Origin: Candidatus Gastranaerophilales bacterium
GTDB lineage: Bacteria; Cyanobacteriota; Vampirovibrionia; Gastranaerophilales; Gastranaerophilaceae
Reading direction: 5' to 3'
Assembly (NCBI GenBank): GCA_944324165.1
Contig: CALUVG010000013.1
Span: 1 to 59,552, forward strand
Length of the DNA stretch: 59,552 bases
How positions within the stretch are numbered: the first letter of the stretch is position 1; each line of letters begins with the position of its first letter. Position numbers and translations under genes: made by a program. This document shows, one piece after another, positions 40,643 through 50,156 of this stretch. The notes under the pieces are model-generated. The model was given only the letters and a program-made list of their open reading frames with translations, did no database searches and had not been told where the DNA came from.

Positions 40643-41947
40643 ATGCCAAAACATGATGACAGCAGATTAAAATGTTCATTTTGCGGTAAAACTCAGGATC
40701 AGGTAAAAAAATTAATTGCAGGTCCTGAAGTATATATTTGCGATGAATGTGTGGAACTTTGTAATGAAATTCTTGATGAGGAGTTCTTTGAATCTAAAGA
40801 TAAAGAAGTGGAGGGCACTACCGAGCAGGAAGAAAAACCTATTCCAAAACCTCATGAGATTAAGGCATATCTTGACCAGTATATAGTAGGGCAGGATGAC
40901 GCTAAAAAAGTTTTATCTGTTGCCGTTTATAATCATTACAAACGTTTAAAACATAACAAATCAAATGATAAAGAAGGTGTAGAAATCCAAAAATCTAATA
41001 TACTACTGGTAGGTCCAACCGGATCCGGTAAAACACTTCTCGCTCAAACATTAGCCAAAATGCTTGATGTTCCTTTTGCAGTTGCAGATGCTACGACTTT
41101 GACTGAGGCAGGGTATGTCGGCGATGATGTTGAAAATATACTGCTCCGTCTTTATCAAAATGCTGAGTTTGATTCTGCTAAAGCTGAACGCGGTATAATA
41201 TATATTGATGAAATTGATAAAATTTCAAGAAAATCCGAAAACACTTCAATCACGCGTGATGTATCAGGTGAAGGTGTACAGCAGGCACTGTTGAAAATGA
41301 TTGAGGGTACGGTTGCTCATGTACCGCCTCAGGGAGGCAGAAAGCATCCGCATCAGGAATTTATTGAAATAGATACAAGTAATATTTTATTCATTGTCGG
41401 TGGTGCTTTTGTCGGATTGGAAAAAATTGTTGAGCGCAGAGCAGGTGAAGGTACAAGTGTTGGATTTGGTGCTAAAGCTCCGTTAACTCAGGCTGAAAAA
41501 GAAGCAAATGCTGTGCGTATGCTCAAAAAATTGCAGCCGGAAGACTTATTGAAATTCGGTTTAATTCCTGAATTTATCGGACGTGTACCAATTTATGCCG
41601 TTCTTGACCAGTTGAATGAAAAAACATTAAAGATGATTTTAACAGAACCTAAAAATGCTGTCTTGAAACAATATAAATGTTTATTGGAAATGGATGGTGT
41701 TGATCTTGAATTTGAACCGGCTGCGGTTGATTTAATTGCTCAGGAAGCAATGAAAAGAAAAACAGGCGCACGCGCATTGCGTTCTATTGTTGAGGAAATC
41801 ATGCTTGATGTTATGTATGATGTTCCGACCAAGGGCGATATTACAAAATTTGTAGTTACAGAAGATATGGTAAAAAACAGAAATAAAGCAGAGCTAATAA
41901 AACTACCTACAAACAACAATACAACTACAAACGAAAGTATTGCATAA
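40643..41947 (+). CDS. clpX: ATP-dependent unfoldase ClpX
   Basis: ClpX unfolds tagged substrates and feeds them to ClpP. The 434-residue protein carries the N-terminal zinc-binding C4 domain ([10 protein letters not shown]...CDECVELC), Walker A GPTGSGKT, pore-loop GYVG, Walker [10 protein letters not shown], sensor/arginine region ([11 protein letters not shown]) and the C-terminal [16 protein letters not shown]. All functional motifs are present. Polar Asn/Thr repeats end the protein ([12 protein letters not shown]). Confidence 0.98.
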   Translation: MPKHDDSRLKCSFCGKTQDQVKKLIAGPEVYICDECVELCNEILDEEFFESKDKEVEGTTEQEEKPIPKPHEIKAYLDQYIVGQDDAKKVLSVAVYNHYKRLKHNKSNDKEGVEIQKSNILLVGPTGSGKTLLAQTLAKMLDVPFAVADATTLTEAGYVGDDVENILLRLYQNAEFDSAKAERGIIYIDEIDKISRKSENTSITRDVSGEGVQQALLKMIEGTVAHVPPQGGRKHPHQEFIEIDTSNILFIVGGAFVGLEKIVERRAGEGTSVGFGAKAPLTQAEKEANAVRMLKKLQPEDLLKFGLIPEFIGRVPIYAVLDQLNEKTLKMILTEPKNAVLKQYKCLLEMDGVDLEFEPAAVDLIAQEAMKRKTGARALRSIVEEIMLDVMYDVPTKGDITKFVVTEDMVKNRNKAELIKLPTNNNTTTNESIA

Positions 41948-41975
41948 TTTCTAATAAAATTACAGGGGTTATAGT

Positions 41976-44804
41976 ATGAAAAGAAAGAAGACTCTTATTC
42001 TTATAGACGGGCATGCACTGGCTTTTCGTCAGTATTATGCATTAGAAAGAACGAATATGAGTACTTCTGATGGGACCCCTACATGGGCAGTATATGGCTT
42101 TTTTAAGGCTATTTTTGATTTATTGAAAAATAAAAAAATTAAAACGGATGCAATAGCTGTTGCATTTGATGTCAGCCATCAAACCTTCAGGGTTGAAAAG
42201 TATAACGAATATAAGGCTAACAGACAAGCTATGCCTGAGCCTATGCAGCTTCAAATGAAATTAATAATGCAGGGGCTGGATGCTTTTAATATTCCTATAT
42301 ATACAAAAGAAGGTTATGAGGCGGATGATGTTATTGGCACTATAGCCAAAAGAGCATGTGAACTCGGTCATAATGTGTTAATTTTGACCGGAGATCAGGA
42401 TGCATTCCAACTTGTAGATAAAGAGGGTTGTGTTAAGGTTATCATTCCTTTTAGAGGAGAGCTTTCAACATATGATTGGAACAGAGTTCGAGAAAAAATG
42501 GGGGTTTTTCCTGACCAGATTGTTGATTATAAAGCACTTCGCGGTGATACATCAGATAATATTCCCGGAGTTTATGGAATTGGTGAAAAAACAGCGTGTA
42601 AACTCCTTGCTGATTATGGCAATCTAGATAATATCTTTGCTCAATGTAAGGATATGCCCGAGTGTTCAGTAAAAAACAAGCTGCTTGAGGGGGTTGAATC
42701 CGCAAAATTGAGTAAGTTTCTCGCAACTATTGTAACTGATGTTGATATTGATTTTAATTTTGAAAGCGCGTGTATAGAATTGCCTGATGTTGTCAAAGTC
42801 AATGCATTTTTTAGAGAATTACAATTTTATTCATTTATAAAAAGTATGAATTCAATAATGACAACATTTAATAATGGGGCTCCTTGTACAAAAGAAGATT
42901 TGATTATACACAGTGATACTGATGCGGATCAATTACAGTTGAGTCTTTTGAATTCTGTAGTAAAGGAAGAAGATGACGATTTTGATTTAGAAATGATACA
43001 AACTCTTGAGCAGTTAAAAAATGCTGCGGAGGATTTAAAGAAACAGGCATTAATTACATTTAACTGTCAGGCTGAAATTAAAGATATTGTGAATTCGCAT
43101 TTAATAGGGCTTACAATAGGCTATAATCCTGATGTTACATATCAAAACAAAATTGTTACTGCGGATACCAAAGCCAGAGCAAAAGTTTATTATATCCCGT
43201 TTTTACACAGCAATGTTAGCGGACAGTTGAAAATTTCGGAAACATTACCATTGTTGAAAGAAATTTTTGAAAATCCCGAAATCAAAAAAACTGCGCATAA
43301 TATAAAAACTCAATACGGAGTGTTGAGGGATAATGAAATTTATACAAACGGCTTTGTATTTGATACAATGCTTGCGAGTTATGTATATAACCCGTCTAAA
43401 AATCAGGATTTATCAGTACAGGCGATTGAGTATCTGGAGCATTCTCTCAGTGATTCCGGTGAGGGTGAAAGCAAAAAGGATAGAATTAAATTTTCGGAAG
43501 TTTCTATTGAACGTGTTAAAAATTACGTGGGTGATTACGCAAACACAATATTAAATTTGACAAAGTTCTGGGCGAATAAACTATCAGAAAAAGAAAAGGA
43601 ACTTTTGAAGAATGTTGATTTGCCTTTGGCACTGGTGCTTGCGGATATGGAATTCACCGGTATAGCTATAGATAGAGAGCTCCTTAATGATTATGCACGG
43701 GAATTAGGCAGGTCTATATACAGAGTTGAGCGTAAAATATATGATATTGCAGGCGAGACATTTAATCTTAATTCTCCAAAGCAAATTGCAGAAATAATAT
43801 ATGATAAATTACAGATTTCAAAACGTAAAAAGCGTTCAACAGGAGCAGAAGTGCTGGAGGAACTGGCAAAGGACAGTGAAATTTGCCGGTTGATATTAGA
43901 ATATAGAAAATATTTCAAATTAAAGACGGTTTATTTTGATAGTTTTCCTAATTTGATTGATCCAAAGGATAATCGTATTCATACAACTTATAATATGACA
44001 ATTACGACAACCGGAAGACTATCATCATCCAATCCTAATTTACAGAATATTCCTATTCGAACTCAGGAGGGCAGTAAGGTTCGTCAGGCATTTGTACCCG
44101 GTGACAGAGAAAATTATTTGATACTTTCTGCAGATTACTCACAAATTGAATTACGCCTTCTGGCACATATTTCTGAGGACAAAAATTTGATAGCAGCGTT
44201 TAATGAAGGGATGGATATACACACTTTGACCGCATCAAAGGTATTTGACGTGCCTATAGAAAAAGTTACAAAAGAAATGCGCTACCGCTCAAAGGCTGTT
44301 AATTTTGGTATTATATACGGGCAGAGTAAATATGGACTTGCAAAAGCTCTTGGAATAACAAATCAAAGTGCTCAGAATTTCATTGACAGATATTTCAAAA
44401 CTTATCCGGGAGTTAAGAAATATATGAAAGAGGCTGTAGCAAAAGTTGAAAAGGATGGATATTTAGAGACAATGTTTGGCAGAAAGAGATACTTTTCAAA
44501 AGAATTAGAAAGTACGATTGCTGCAGTAAGAGAGTTTGCACGCCGTGCGGCTATCAATTTTCCTATACAGGGAGCCGGAGCAGATTTAATTAAGATGGCA
44601 ATGATTGATTGTCATAATAAATTTGAAGAAATGAATTTGAAATCAAAAATGATCATTCAGGTTCACGATGAAATAGTTGTAGAAGTCCATAAAGATGAAC
44701 TTGATATAGTTCAAAAGATAGTCAGAGAGGCGATGGAACTCGGGCAGCCGTTTAGAGTGCCGCTCGTTATAGATATTGCGGTAGGTGAAACATGGAAAGA
44801 GTAA
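41976..44804 (+). CDS. polA: DNA polymerase I with degenerate proofreading domain
   Basis: PolA processes Okazaki fragments and fills repair gaps. The 942-residue protein has the 5'-3' exonuclease (LILIDGHALAFRQYYAL, YEADDVIGTIAKRA, LTGDQDAFQLVD, GDTSDNIPGVYGIGEKTA), a middle domain and the polymerase (SADYSQIELRLLAHIS, RSKAVNFGIIYGQSKYGLAK, QVHDEIVVEV). The 3'-5' exonuclease site is altered: where E. coli has FDTETD, this has FNCQAE, and the second motif reads AHNIKTQYGVL without the metal-binding Asp. Proofreading is therefore probably lost, as in several other bacteria. It starts 29 nt after clpX, and the next gene overlaps its 3' end. Confidence 0.96.
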   Translation: MKRKKTLILIDGHALAFRQYYALERTNMSTSDGTPTWAVYGFFKAIFDLLKNKKIKTDAIAVAFDVSHQTFRVEKYNEYKANRQAMPEPMQLQMKLIMQGLDAFNIPIYTKEGYEADDVIGTIAKRACELGHNVLILTGDQDAFQLVDKEGCVKVIIPFRGELSTYDWNRVREKMGVFPDQIVDYKALRGDTSDNIPGVYGIGEKTACKLLADYGNLDNIFAQCKDMPECSVKNKLLEGVESAKLSKFLATIVTDVDIDFNFESACIELPDVVKVNAFFRELQFYSFIKSMNSIMTTFNNGAPCTKEDLIIHSDTDADQLQLSLLNSVVKEEDDDFDLEMIQTLEQLKNAAEDLKKQALITFNCQAEIKDIVNSHLIGLTIGYNPDVTYQNKIVTADTKARAKVYYIPFLHSNVSGQLKISETLPLLKEIFENPEIKKTAHNIKTQYGVLRDNEIYTNGFVFDTMLASYVYNPSKNQDLSVQAIEYLEHSLSDSGEGESKKDRIKFSEVSIERVKNYVGDYANTILNLTKFWANKLSEKEKELLKNVDLPLALVLADMEFTGIAIDRELLNDYARELGRSIYRVERKIYDIAGETFNLNSPKQIAEIIYDKLQISKRKKRSTGAEVLEELAKDSEICRLILEYRKYFKLKTVYFDSFPNLIDPKDNRIHTTYNMTITTTGRLSSSNPNLQNIPIRTQEGSKVRQAFVPGDRENYLILSADYSQIELRLLAHISEDKNLIAAFNEGMDIHTLTASKVFDVPIEKVTKEMRYRSKAVNFGIIYGQSKYGLAKALGITNQSAQNFIDRYFKTYPGVKKYMKEAVAKVEKDGYLETMFGRKRYFSKELESTIAAVREFARRAAINFPIQGAGADLIKMAMIDCHNKFEEMNLKSKMIIQVHDEIVVEVHKDELDIVQKIVREAMELGQPFRVPLVIDIAVGETWKE

Positions 44805-45217
44805 TATTAATATTTACAATACTTATCTTACCTGTATTTTATTTTTTACCATCTGCAAATGCAGAGGAGGTAATGAGTATGAGTACACTTGTGACGCCGC
44901 ATAATATGAATTTAGAGGATTGTAATAAATTATATCGAATGCCTTCTGAAAAATTGTTTTATATGACAATTGCGGGAATAAATGCTAACAGATTTAGTGT
45001 TGATGAACTTCAATCTAAAACAGGTTATATATTGTTTACTGCTGTTGGTAAACAATTTTTGGCAAGTGTTGTCAAGATTGACAATAACCGCTCAATGTTA
45101 AAGATTACACCGGCAGACAATGTTTATTATTTTCAGCCGGGTATAGTGTTGAATTTGTTTAAATATATTGATGTAAACTCTCTTGAACCGCTGGCAAAAA
45201 TTCCGGCACGCACCTAG
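44792..45217 (+). CDS. Hypothetical exported protein
   Basis: The 141-residue protein begins with a classic signal peptide (MERVILIFTILILPVFYFLPSANA, cut before EE). The mature part is small, soluble and mixed alpha/beta (EKLFYMTIAGINANRFSVDE, GYILFTAVGKQFLASVVKI, DNVYYFQPGIVLNLFKYI). No family is recognised. Its ATG lies inside the last codons of polA (13-bp overlap), suggesting coupling. Its 3' end overlaps the convergent tlyA gene by 4 bp. Confidence 0.65.
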   Translation: MERVILIFTILILPVFYFLPSANAEEVMSMSTLVTPHNMNLEDCNKLYRMPSEKLFYMTIAGINANRFSVDELQSKTGYILFTAVGKQFLASVVKIDNNRSMLKITPADNVYYFQPGIVLNLFKYIDVNSLEPLAKIPART

Positions 45218-46023
45218 TTTAGTGTTTTGAATGCATTTTCAACAACTTCTTTGATATCATATTCAACGTTTTCTTGACTGCTAGCCAACCAAACAAGGTA
45301 TTCTATATTTCCGGACGGTCCTTTTATAGAAGAAAATGTCAAACCTTTAACACCATACCCGCAGGATTGAGCATAGTTCAAGACATTTTCAATAACCTCG
45401 TAATGCACTTTTTTATCTTTGACAACACCGCCTTTTTCAACATTTTCTTTTCCTGCTTCAAATTGGGGCTTTATCAGACAAACCATTTCATGAAAATCCG
45501 GGTTAAGCAGAGTTTTAAGATTTTTTATTACTTTTGTTAAAGAAATGAAAGACAGGTCACTTACAAGTAAATCCGCAATTGGGTCATTTTCAGAGTAAAT
45601 ATCGTTGAATGTGCAAATTTTAAGATTAGTTCTCTCAATAGTTTTAACCCTGCTGTCAGAGCGAATTTTCCAGTCAAGCTGCCCGTATCCGACATCTACT
45701 GCATAAACAAATTTTGCTCCGTTTTGTAATAGACAATCCGTAAATCCTCCGGTTGAAGCACCGGCATCAAAACATATTCTGTCTTTTACTATTACGGGAA
45801 AGGTATCCAGTGCTTTTTTTAACTTGAAACCGCCGCGTGAAACATATGGCATTGATTTTACCTGAATATCATATTCTTTTGCCGGATTAATTTGGAACCC
45901 TGCTTTGGTTATGTATTCATCGTTGATTTTAACATGTCCGGCAAGAATTGCAGCCGCGGCTTTACTTTTGGTCTCAAAATAACCTAAATCAACCAGATAT
46001 TTATCTAATCGTTCTTTTAACAT
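45214..46023 (-). CDS. tlyA: TlyA-family S4-domain rRNA methyltransferase
   Basis: TlyA-type enzymes 2'-O-methylate cytidines in 16S/23S rRNA; many are annotated as hemolysin A. The 269-residue protein has an N-terminal S4 RNA-binding domain (ERLDKYLVDLGYFETKSKAAAAILAGHVKIN) and an FtsJ/RrmJ-like Rossmann domain (CFDAGASTGGFTDCLLQNGA, YAVDVGYGQLDWKIR, VSDLSFISL, LIKPQFEAG). The SAM-binding loop and the K-D-K-E-like positions are in order. It begins 2 nt after tatD on the same strand, so they form one transcript. Confidence 0.88.
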   Translation of the reverse strand: MLKERLDKYLVDLGYFETKSKAAAAILAGHVKINDEYITKAGFQINPAKEYDIQVKSMPYVSRGGFKLKKALDTFPVIVKDRICFDAGASTGGFTDCLLQNGAKFVYAVDVGYGQLDWKIRSDSRVKTIERTNLKICTFNDIYSENDPIADLLVSDLSFISLTKVIKNLKTLLNPDFHEMVCLIKPQFEAGKENVEKGGVVKDKKVHYEVIENVLNYAQSCGYGVKGLTFSSIKGPSGNIEYLVWLASSQENVEYDIKEVVENAFKTLN

Positions 46024-46025
46024 TG

Positions 46026-46805
46026 CTAAAACTTAAATATCCTTTCTGCATTTTCTGTAGTTGCCTGCGCAAGTTCTGGAAGAGACATACCTCGCAGGGA
46101 TGCAATTTCTTCTGCTACAAATCTTACATATGCGGGCTGATTTTCTTGACCTCTGTGCGGAACCGGAGTGAGATATGGCGCATCTGTTTCAAGCAGAAGG
46201 CACTCTAGTGGAATATCTTTTGCAACTTCTTTCATTTTTATTGCGTTTTTGAAAGTTACAACACCCCCGAGTGCTATATAATACCCTGCTTTGCTACATT
46301 CACGTGCGAATTCTACGCTGCCTGAGAAACAATGCATTATTACTGTTGAACCGTCATTATTTTCTTGCAAAATATCAAAAGTGTCTTTATGAGCATCCCG
46401 ATCATGAATGTTTACAGGCATTTGGAGTTTATTTGCCAGTTTTATTTGCTTTATAAAAACATCTTTTTGTATATCGTTAAAACTTTTATCCCAGTAGTAA
46501 TCTAATCCTATTTCTCCAATCCCTACAATTTTTTTATTTGAGAGAATAATATTCTCTATTTTTTCAAGCAAACTATCATTCCAATCCCTAGCTTCAGAGG
46601 GATGAACCCCGAGATATGCATATACGTTTTCAAATTTTTGGACTATATCTGCAATTTTATCAATATCAGCGGGGTATGCACAGGGCAGGATTATTTTATT
46701 TACGCCATTTTTTTGCGCGTTGGTTATTACATCCTCAATACTGATATTTTGAATCATATCTATGTGTGAATGTGTGTCTATTAGATTTATGTTATCTTTG
46801 TTCAT
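46026..46805 (-). CDS. tatD: TatD-family metal-dependent DNase
   Basis: TatD hydrolases are metal-dependent 3'-5' nucleases of the amidohydrolase fold. The 259-residue protein has DTHSHIDMI near the N-terminus, IGEIGLDYYW, HDRDAHKDTF, MHCFSGSVEFA and ETDAPYLTPVP, which supply all the metal ligands. Its ATG is preceded by TGGTATAAT and exactly 6 nt (T-run), the cleanest of the leaderless-type promoters in this window. It is divergent from gatD with about 50 bp between the starts. tlyA follows. Confidence 0.93.
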   Translation of the reverse strand: MNKDNINLIDTHSHIDMIQNISIEDVITNAQKNGVNKIILPCAYPADIDKIADIVQKFENVYAYLGVHPSEARDWNDSLLEKIENIILSNKKIVGIGEIGLDYYWDKSFNDIQKDVFIKQIKLANKLQMPVNIHDRDAHKDTFDILQENNDGSTVIMHCFSGSVEFARECSKAGYYIALGGVVTFKNAIKMKEVAKDIPLECLLLETDAPYLTPVPHRGQENQPAYVRFVAEEIASLRGMSLPELAQATTENAERIFKF

Positions 46806-46811
46806 AAAAAA

Positions 46812-46820
46812 ATTATACCA
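46812..46820 (-). promoter_or_regulatory. Extended -10 promoter of tatD, leaderless arrangement
   Basis: On the minus strand TGG-TATAAT (hexamer 46812-46817) is followed by six T and the tatD ATG at 46805. It is a perfect extended -10, and no ribosome-binding site could fit. Confidence 0.7.
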
Positions 46821-46833
46821 CGCGCAGAATTTG

Positions 46834-46842
46834 TGTTATAAT
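46834..46842 (+). promoter_or_regulatory. Extended -10 promoter of gatD
   Basis: TGTTATAAT (TATAAT at 46837-46842) is a perfect extended -10. Initiation near 46849 places GGAGAGAG in a short leader and rules out starts upstream of 46849. Confidence 0.65.
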
Positions 46843-46857
46843 CCGTTATGGAGAGAG

Positions 46858-47586
46858 ATGATGAATTTAAAAATTTCGATAGCCCATTTATATCCGGGAT
46901 TACTGAATTTATACGGTGACAGAGGCAATATCATAACACTGTTAAGACGTTGTGAGTGGCGCGGGATTGAGACTGAGTTTGAAGAAATAAATCCGGGAGA
47001 TAAAATATACGGGCATGACTTGTATTTTATCGGAGGCGGGCAGGACAAACAGCAAGTAGAAGTTGCCTCAGAACTCTTTAGACAGAAAGATAATTTGACC
47101 GACCAGCGTGATGAAGGGGCTGTATTTCTGGGAATATGCGGCGGATATCAGTTAATGGGGCATTATTACCAGCCTTTTGAGGGGGATAGATTAAACGGCA
47201 TTAGTTTGTTAGATGCATATACTGTTGCCGGTAAAAAAAGGTTTATCGGAAATGTTACTGCGGAAACTGATTTTTTGACTCTGAAAACACTTGTCGGCTT
47301 TGAAAATCATAGCGGACTTACGTATTTGCAAGGGAAGACTTTGCCGCTTGCAGAAATTATAACCGGCAATGGAAATAATGGCATTGATAAAACTGAAGGA
47401 GCAAGATACAAAAATGTTTTCGGTACCTATCTGCACGGGTCGTTACTGCCTAAAAATCCGCATTTTGCAGACTATTTGATTGAACTTGCTCTGGAAAAAA
47501 GATATGGGGAAAAAATTGAGCTTAAACAACTGGATGACAAATTAGAATTACAAACGCACTATTCATTAGTGAACAAAGCATATTAA
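46858..47586 (+). CDS. gatD: Lipid II isoglutaminyl synthase, glutaminase subunit GatD-like
   Basis: GatD supplies ammonia to MurT to amidate the Glu of lipid II stem peptides. Starting at ATG 46858 (or 46861) gives about 242 residues: IAHLYPGLLNLYGDRGNI, DLYFIGGGQDKQQ, the class I glutaminase nucleophile loop FLGICGGYQLMG, GFENHSGLTYL and GTYLHGSLLPKNP with the catalytic His. This matches GatD/CobQ-like class I amidotransferases. The usual partner murT is not adjacent. The open frame extends upstream to 46762, but the promoter and SD favour the later start. Confidence 0.85.
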   Translation: MMNLKISIAHLYPGLLNLYGDRGNIITLLRRCEWRGIETEFEEINPGDKIYGHDLYFIGGGQDKQQVEVASELFRQKDNLTDQRDEGAVFLGICGGYQLMGHYYQPFEGDRLNGISLLDAYTVAGKKRFIGNVTAETDFLTLKTLVGFENHSGLTYLQGKTLPLAEIITGNGNNGIDKTEGARYKNVFGTYLHGSLLPKNPHFADYLIELALEKRYGEKIELKQLDDKLELQTHYSLVNKAY

Positions 47587-47655
47587 AATTGCTGTTAAGA
47601 ATTGTAAAATTGCTACAGATGTAGTTCTTTAGAACGATGAAATTTGTGTAAAAAG

Positions 47656-47664
47656 TGGTATAAT
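47656..47664 (+). promoter_or_regulatory. Extended -10 promoter of the R3H ATPase gene
   Basis: TGGTATAAT (hexamer 47659-47664) is a perfect extended -10. It implies a leader of about 80 nt before ATG 47751, which contains AAAGGCGATG as the ribosome-binding region. Confidence 0.6.
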
Positions 47665-47750
47665 AATATTAGGAGAGAAAATAATTTAGCCAATAATCTT
47701 GATTTTGAATATAGACAATTGAATATCAAAATAAGAAAGGCGATGATCTA

Positions 47751-49382
47751 ATGAGCAACCTTGAATTTCAAAATGACATTGACAAATTAATAAACATCCT
47801 GCCGGATAGTGTCAAAAAATATTTGAGCTACGAAAAATTGGAGGATGTGATAGAGATTGTTCTTGATATTGGGAGAACGCCTGAGATAAGGCACTCGGGC
47901 GGGAAAATAGAATACTTAGGTAATGATACTGTTACTGATGAAGATATTTCATTCATAACAAGTCATATTCAGGAATTTACATCGGATAATCGTTCAGGGA
48001 TCCCCGGAACACTCCACAGAATCAGCGCAATACGGAACAGACAAGGGAAAATTATTGGTCTTACGTGCAGAATCGGTAGAGTTGTTACGGGGACAATTGC
48101 TTGTATAAAAGATTTTTGTATGATGGGTAAAAGTATTCTGTTTCTTGGACGTCCGGGGGTTGGTAAAACAACTAAATTAAGAGAAATATCACGACTTGTA
48201 GCTGATGAACTTGGTAAACGTGTTGTAGTTGTGGATACATCAAATGAAATAGCCGGAGACGGTGATACTCCTCATCCGGCAATAGGGCATGCTCGTCGTA
48301 TGCAGGTAAGACAGCCGGAATTCCAAAAAGATATTATGATTGAAGCTGTTGAAAACCATACACCGGAAGTTATTGTTGTTGATGAAATCGGAACGGAAGC
48401 AGAGGCGCAGGCTGCAAGAACTATTGCAGAACGCGGGGTTATGTTAATTGCAACGGCACACGGTAACAGTCTTGAAAACTTAATTAAAAACCCGACACTT
48501 TCGGATCTTGTAGGCGGCGTACAATCTGTAACCTTAGGCGATGATGAGGCAAAACGCCGTGCATCCCAAAAAACTGTTCTGGAACGTGAAAAACAACCAA
48601 CCTTTGATATTGTTATTGAAATTCTTGATCGCAATACACTTGCTGTATACAAAAATACCGCAGAAGCTGTTGATTATATTCTTCGAGGCTGGCCGATAAG
48701 ACCGGAAATTAGAAAAGTTGATAAAACTTACGATGAAAATATGCCAAAAGATCAGCCTAAATCGGAAGAACATACTAAGCCGACTATTACAGAAGAAATT
48801 CACAGGCTTGAGGAAAAAATTAATACTGATGATAGTTTGAAGTTTTCGTTCTCACGCCAAAAATATGTTGACGAAGTTAAGAATTTCAAAAAAATCTACC
48901 TCTATGCAGTTTCAAGAAGTATTGTAGAAAAAGTAATAGAACGTCTGGACTTGAATGCTGAAATCACAAGAAATATTGACGAAGCTGATATTGTAATTGC
49001 TCATAAAAATTTTGCAAAAGGCGGAGCAAAAATTTTAAGCACTGCAAATGATTACAGACTAAGAATTTTCTATATAAAGACAAATTCAATGGCGCAAATA
49101 CAAAAAGTCCTAAAAGAAGCACTTGATATAACAGAAGTAGAAACTCTTCAAGGATATTATGATGAGGCTGAACGGGCTCTTGATGAGGCAAAAGCAGCGA
49201 TAAATAAAATACTTGCGGGCGCAGATCATATAGAATTGCAGCCGCAAAATCAGCAGATTAGAAAATTGCAGCATGAATTAGTTGAACAGCATAATCTAAT
49301 TTCAAAATCAGTAGGAGAAGGTGCACAACGGCACTTAAAAATCGTTGGCGGTAAAGACTTTAATCAGAAAAAGACAGGATAA
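47751..49382 (+). CDS. Ycf45/SpoIIIAA-like AAA ATPase with R3H domain
   Basis: The 543-residue protein has a SpoIIIAA/Ycf45 ATPase core: Walker A GRPGVGKTTKLR (about 134-145), VVVVDTSNEIAGDGD (Walker B region), VIVVDEIGTEAEAQAARTIAERG and LIATAHGNSLENLI. A second alpha/beta part (about 365-470) and a C-terminal R3H domain (NQQIRKLQHELVEQHNL with R-x3-H, then SVGEGAQRHLKI) follow. Ycf45 is encoded on some red-lineage plastid genomes and in cyanobacteria; its role in nucleic-acid handling is unclear. Presence here supports a cyanobacteria-related host. Glutaredoxin follows 4 nt later. Confidence 0.9.
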   Translation: MSNLEFQNDIDKLINILPDSVKKYLSYEKLEDVIEIVLDIGRTPEIRHSGGKIEYLGNDTVTDEDISFITSHIQEFTSDNRSGIPGTLHRISAIRNRQGKIIGLTCRIGRVVTGTIACIKDFCMMGKSILFLGRPGVGKTTKLREISRLVADELGKRVVVVDTSNEIAGDGDTPHPAIGHARRMQVRQPEFQKDIMIEAVENHTPEVIVVDEIGTEAEAQAARTIAERGVMLIATAHGNSLENLIKNPTLSDLVGGVQSVTLGDDEAKRRASQKTVLEREKQPTFDIVIEILDRNTLAVYKNTAEAVDYILRGWPIRPEIRKVDKTYDENMPKDQPKSEEHTKPTITEEIHRLEEKINTDDSLKFSFSRQKYVDEVKNFKKIYLYAVSRSIVEKVIERLDLNAEITRNIDEADIVIAHKNFAKGGAKILSTANDYRLRIFYIKTNSMAQIQKVLKEALDITEVETLQGYYDEAERALDEAKAAINKILAGADHIELQPQNQQIRKLQHELVEQHNLISKSVGEGAQRHLKIVGGKDFNQKKTG

Positions 49383-49386
49383 AAAA

Positions 49387-49647
49387 ATGAACAAAATTGA
49401 AATTTACACATCACAAACTTGTCCGTATTGTATAAAAGCTAAAAAGTTATTAAAAATGCTTAATTTAGAATATACAGAACATGATGTATCTAATTCTTTT
49501 GACAGTATGTGTGATGAGTTGGCAAAACGCTTTAATCGTTCAATATCTACTGTTCCGCAAATAATTATTAATGATAAATATGTCGGCGGTTATACAGACT
49601 TAGAGGCTTTGCACAAAAGCGGCAAACTTAATGATTATCTGAATTAA
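49387..49647 (+). CDS. grxC: Glutaredoxin (GrxC-type)
   Basis: ATG 49387 gives 86 residues: EIYTSQTCPYCIKAKKLL with the dithiol CPYC active site, the cis-Pro loop TVPQIIINDKYVGGYTDL and the glutathione-binding GGYTD segment. It is a small classical glutaredoxin reducing protein disulfides or mixed disulfides with glutathione. It follows the R3H ATPase by 4 nt, so it is in the same transcript. Confidence 0.95.
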   Translation: MNKIEIYTSQTCPYCIKAKKLLKMLNLEYTEHDVSNSFDSMCDELAKRFNRSISTVPQIIINDKYVGGYTDLEALHKSGKLNDYLN

Positions 49648-49736
49648 GATATGTTACATTTTGGTTTGATATGCAGAACAAAATGGCAAATTTTTAGTAT
49701 TCCATGTTTTTATAAAATTGTAACAGAAGGTGTAGT

Positions 49737-50132
49737 ATGTCTTTAAGTGTTGATGTTGTAAGAAATTTAGGCAATAACAAAGTTCTTATTAAAGAAAAAT
49801 CAGGTTCTGATAAAAAGCCTGTAGAACGTTATTATATAGCCTCGCAAGAGAATGCAGATAAATTTATTGCGCAAAGAAAAACATTAAACACAAATAATAA
49901 ATTTCAACATGTAATGACTTATGTTATGAGTGCCGGTATTGGCTTACTTGTCGGCGCAGTTGTTAAATTTGGCACTTTAGGAAAAGTTCTGTCCGGGGCA
50001 GGTGTAGGTCTGCTGGCATTGATAAGCAGCCGTAAAGTTGATAAAATGATGGACAAGCGTCTGCAGCAGCATGTTATGAAAAATTACAACGTAGAAGATG
50101 TCACAGGTCAGAAACCTGAGGATATTAAATAA
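49737..50132 (+). CDS. Hypothetical membrane protein (paralogue A)
   Basis: The 131-residue protein starts MSLSVDVVRNLGNNKVLIKEK, has a hydrophobic hairpin region at about 60-92 (VMTYVMSAGIGLLVGAV, VLSGAGVGLLALIS) and a basic then acidic tail. It is paralogous to the next gene: the starts MSLSVDVVRNLGNNKV and MSLSVEVVKPLDNGRV align, as do the 'Y-x-x-x-x-E-x-A-D-(K/E)-F-I-A' segments. No known family is recognised. A weak GAAGG lies before ATG 49737. Confidence 0.65.
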   Translation: MSLSVDVVRNLGNNKVLIKEKSGSDKKPVERYYIASQENADKFIAQRKTLNTNNKFQHVMTYVMSAGIGLLVGAVVKFGTLGKVLSGAGVGLLALISSRKVDKMMDKRLQQHVMKNYNVEDVTGQKPEDIK

Positions 50133-50156
50133 TAGTATAAATGGAGGTCAAGTAGA

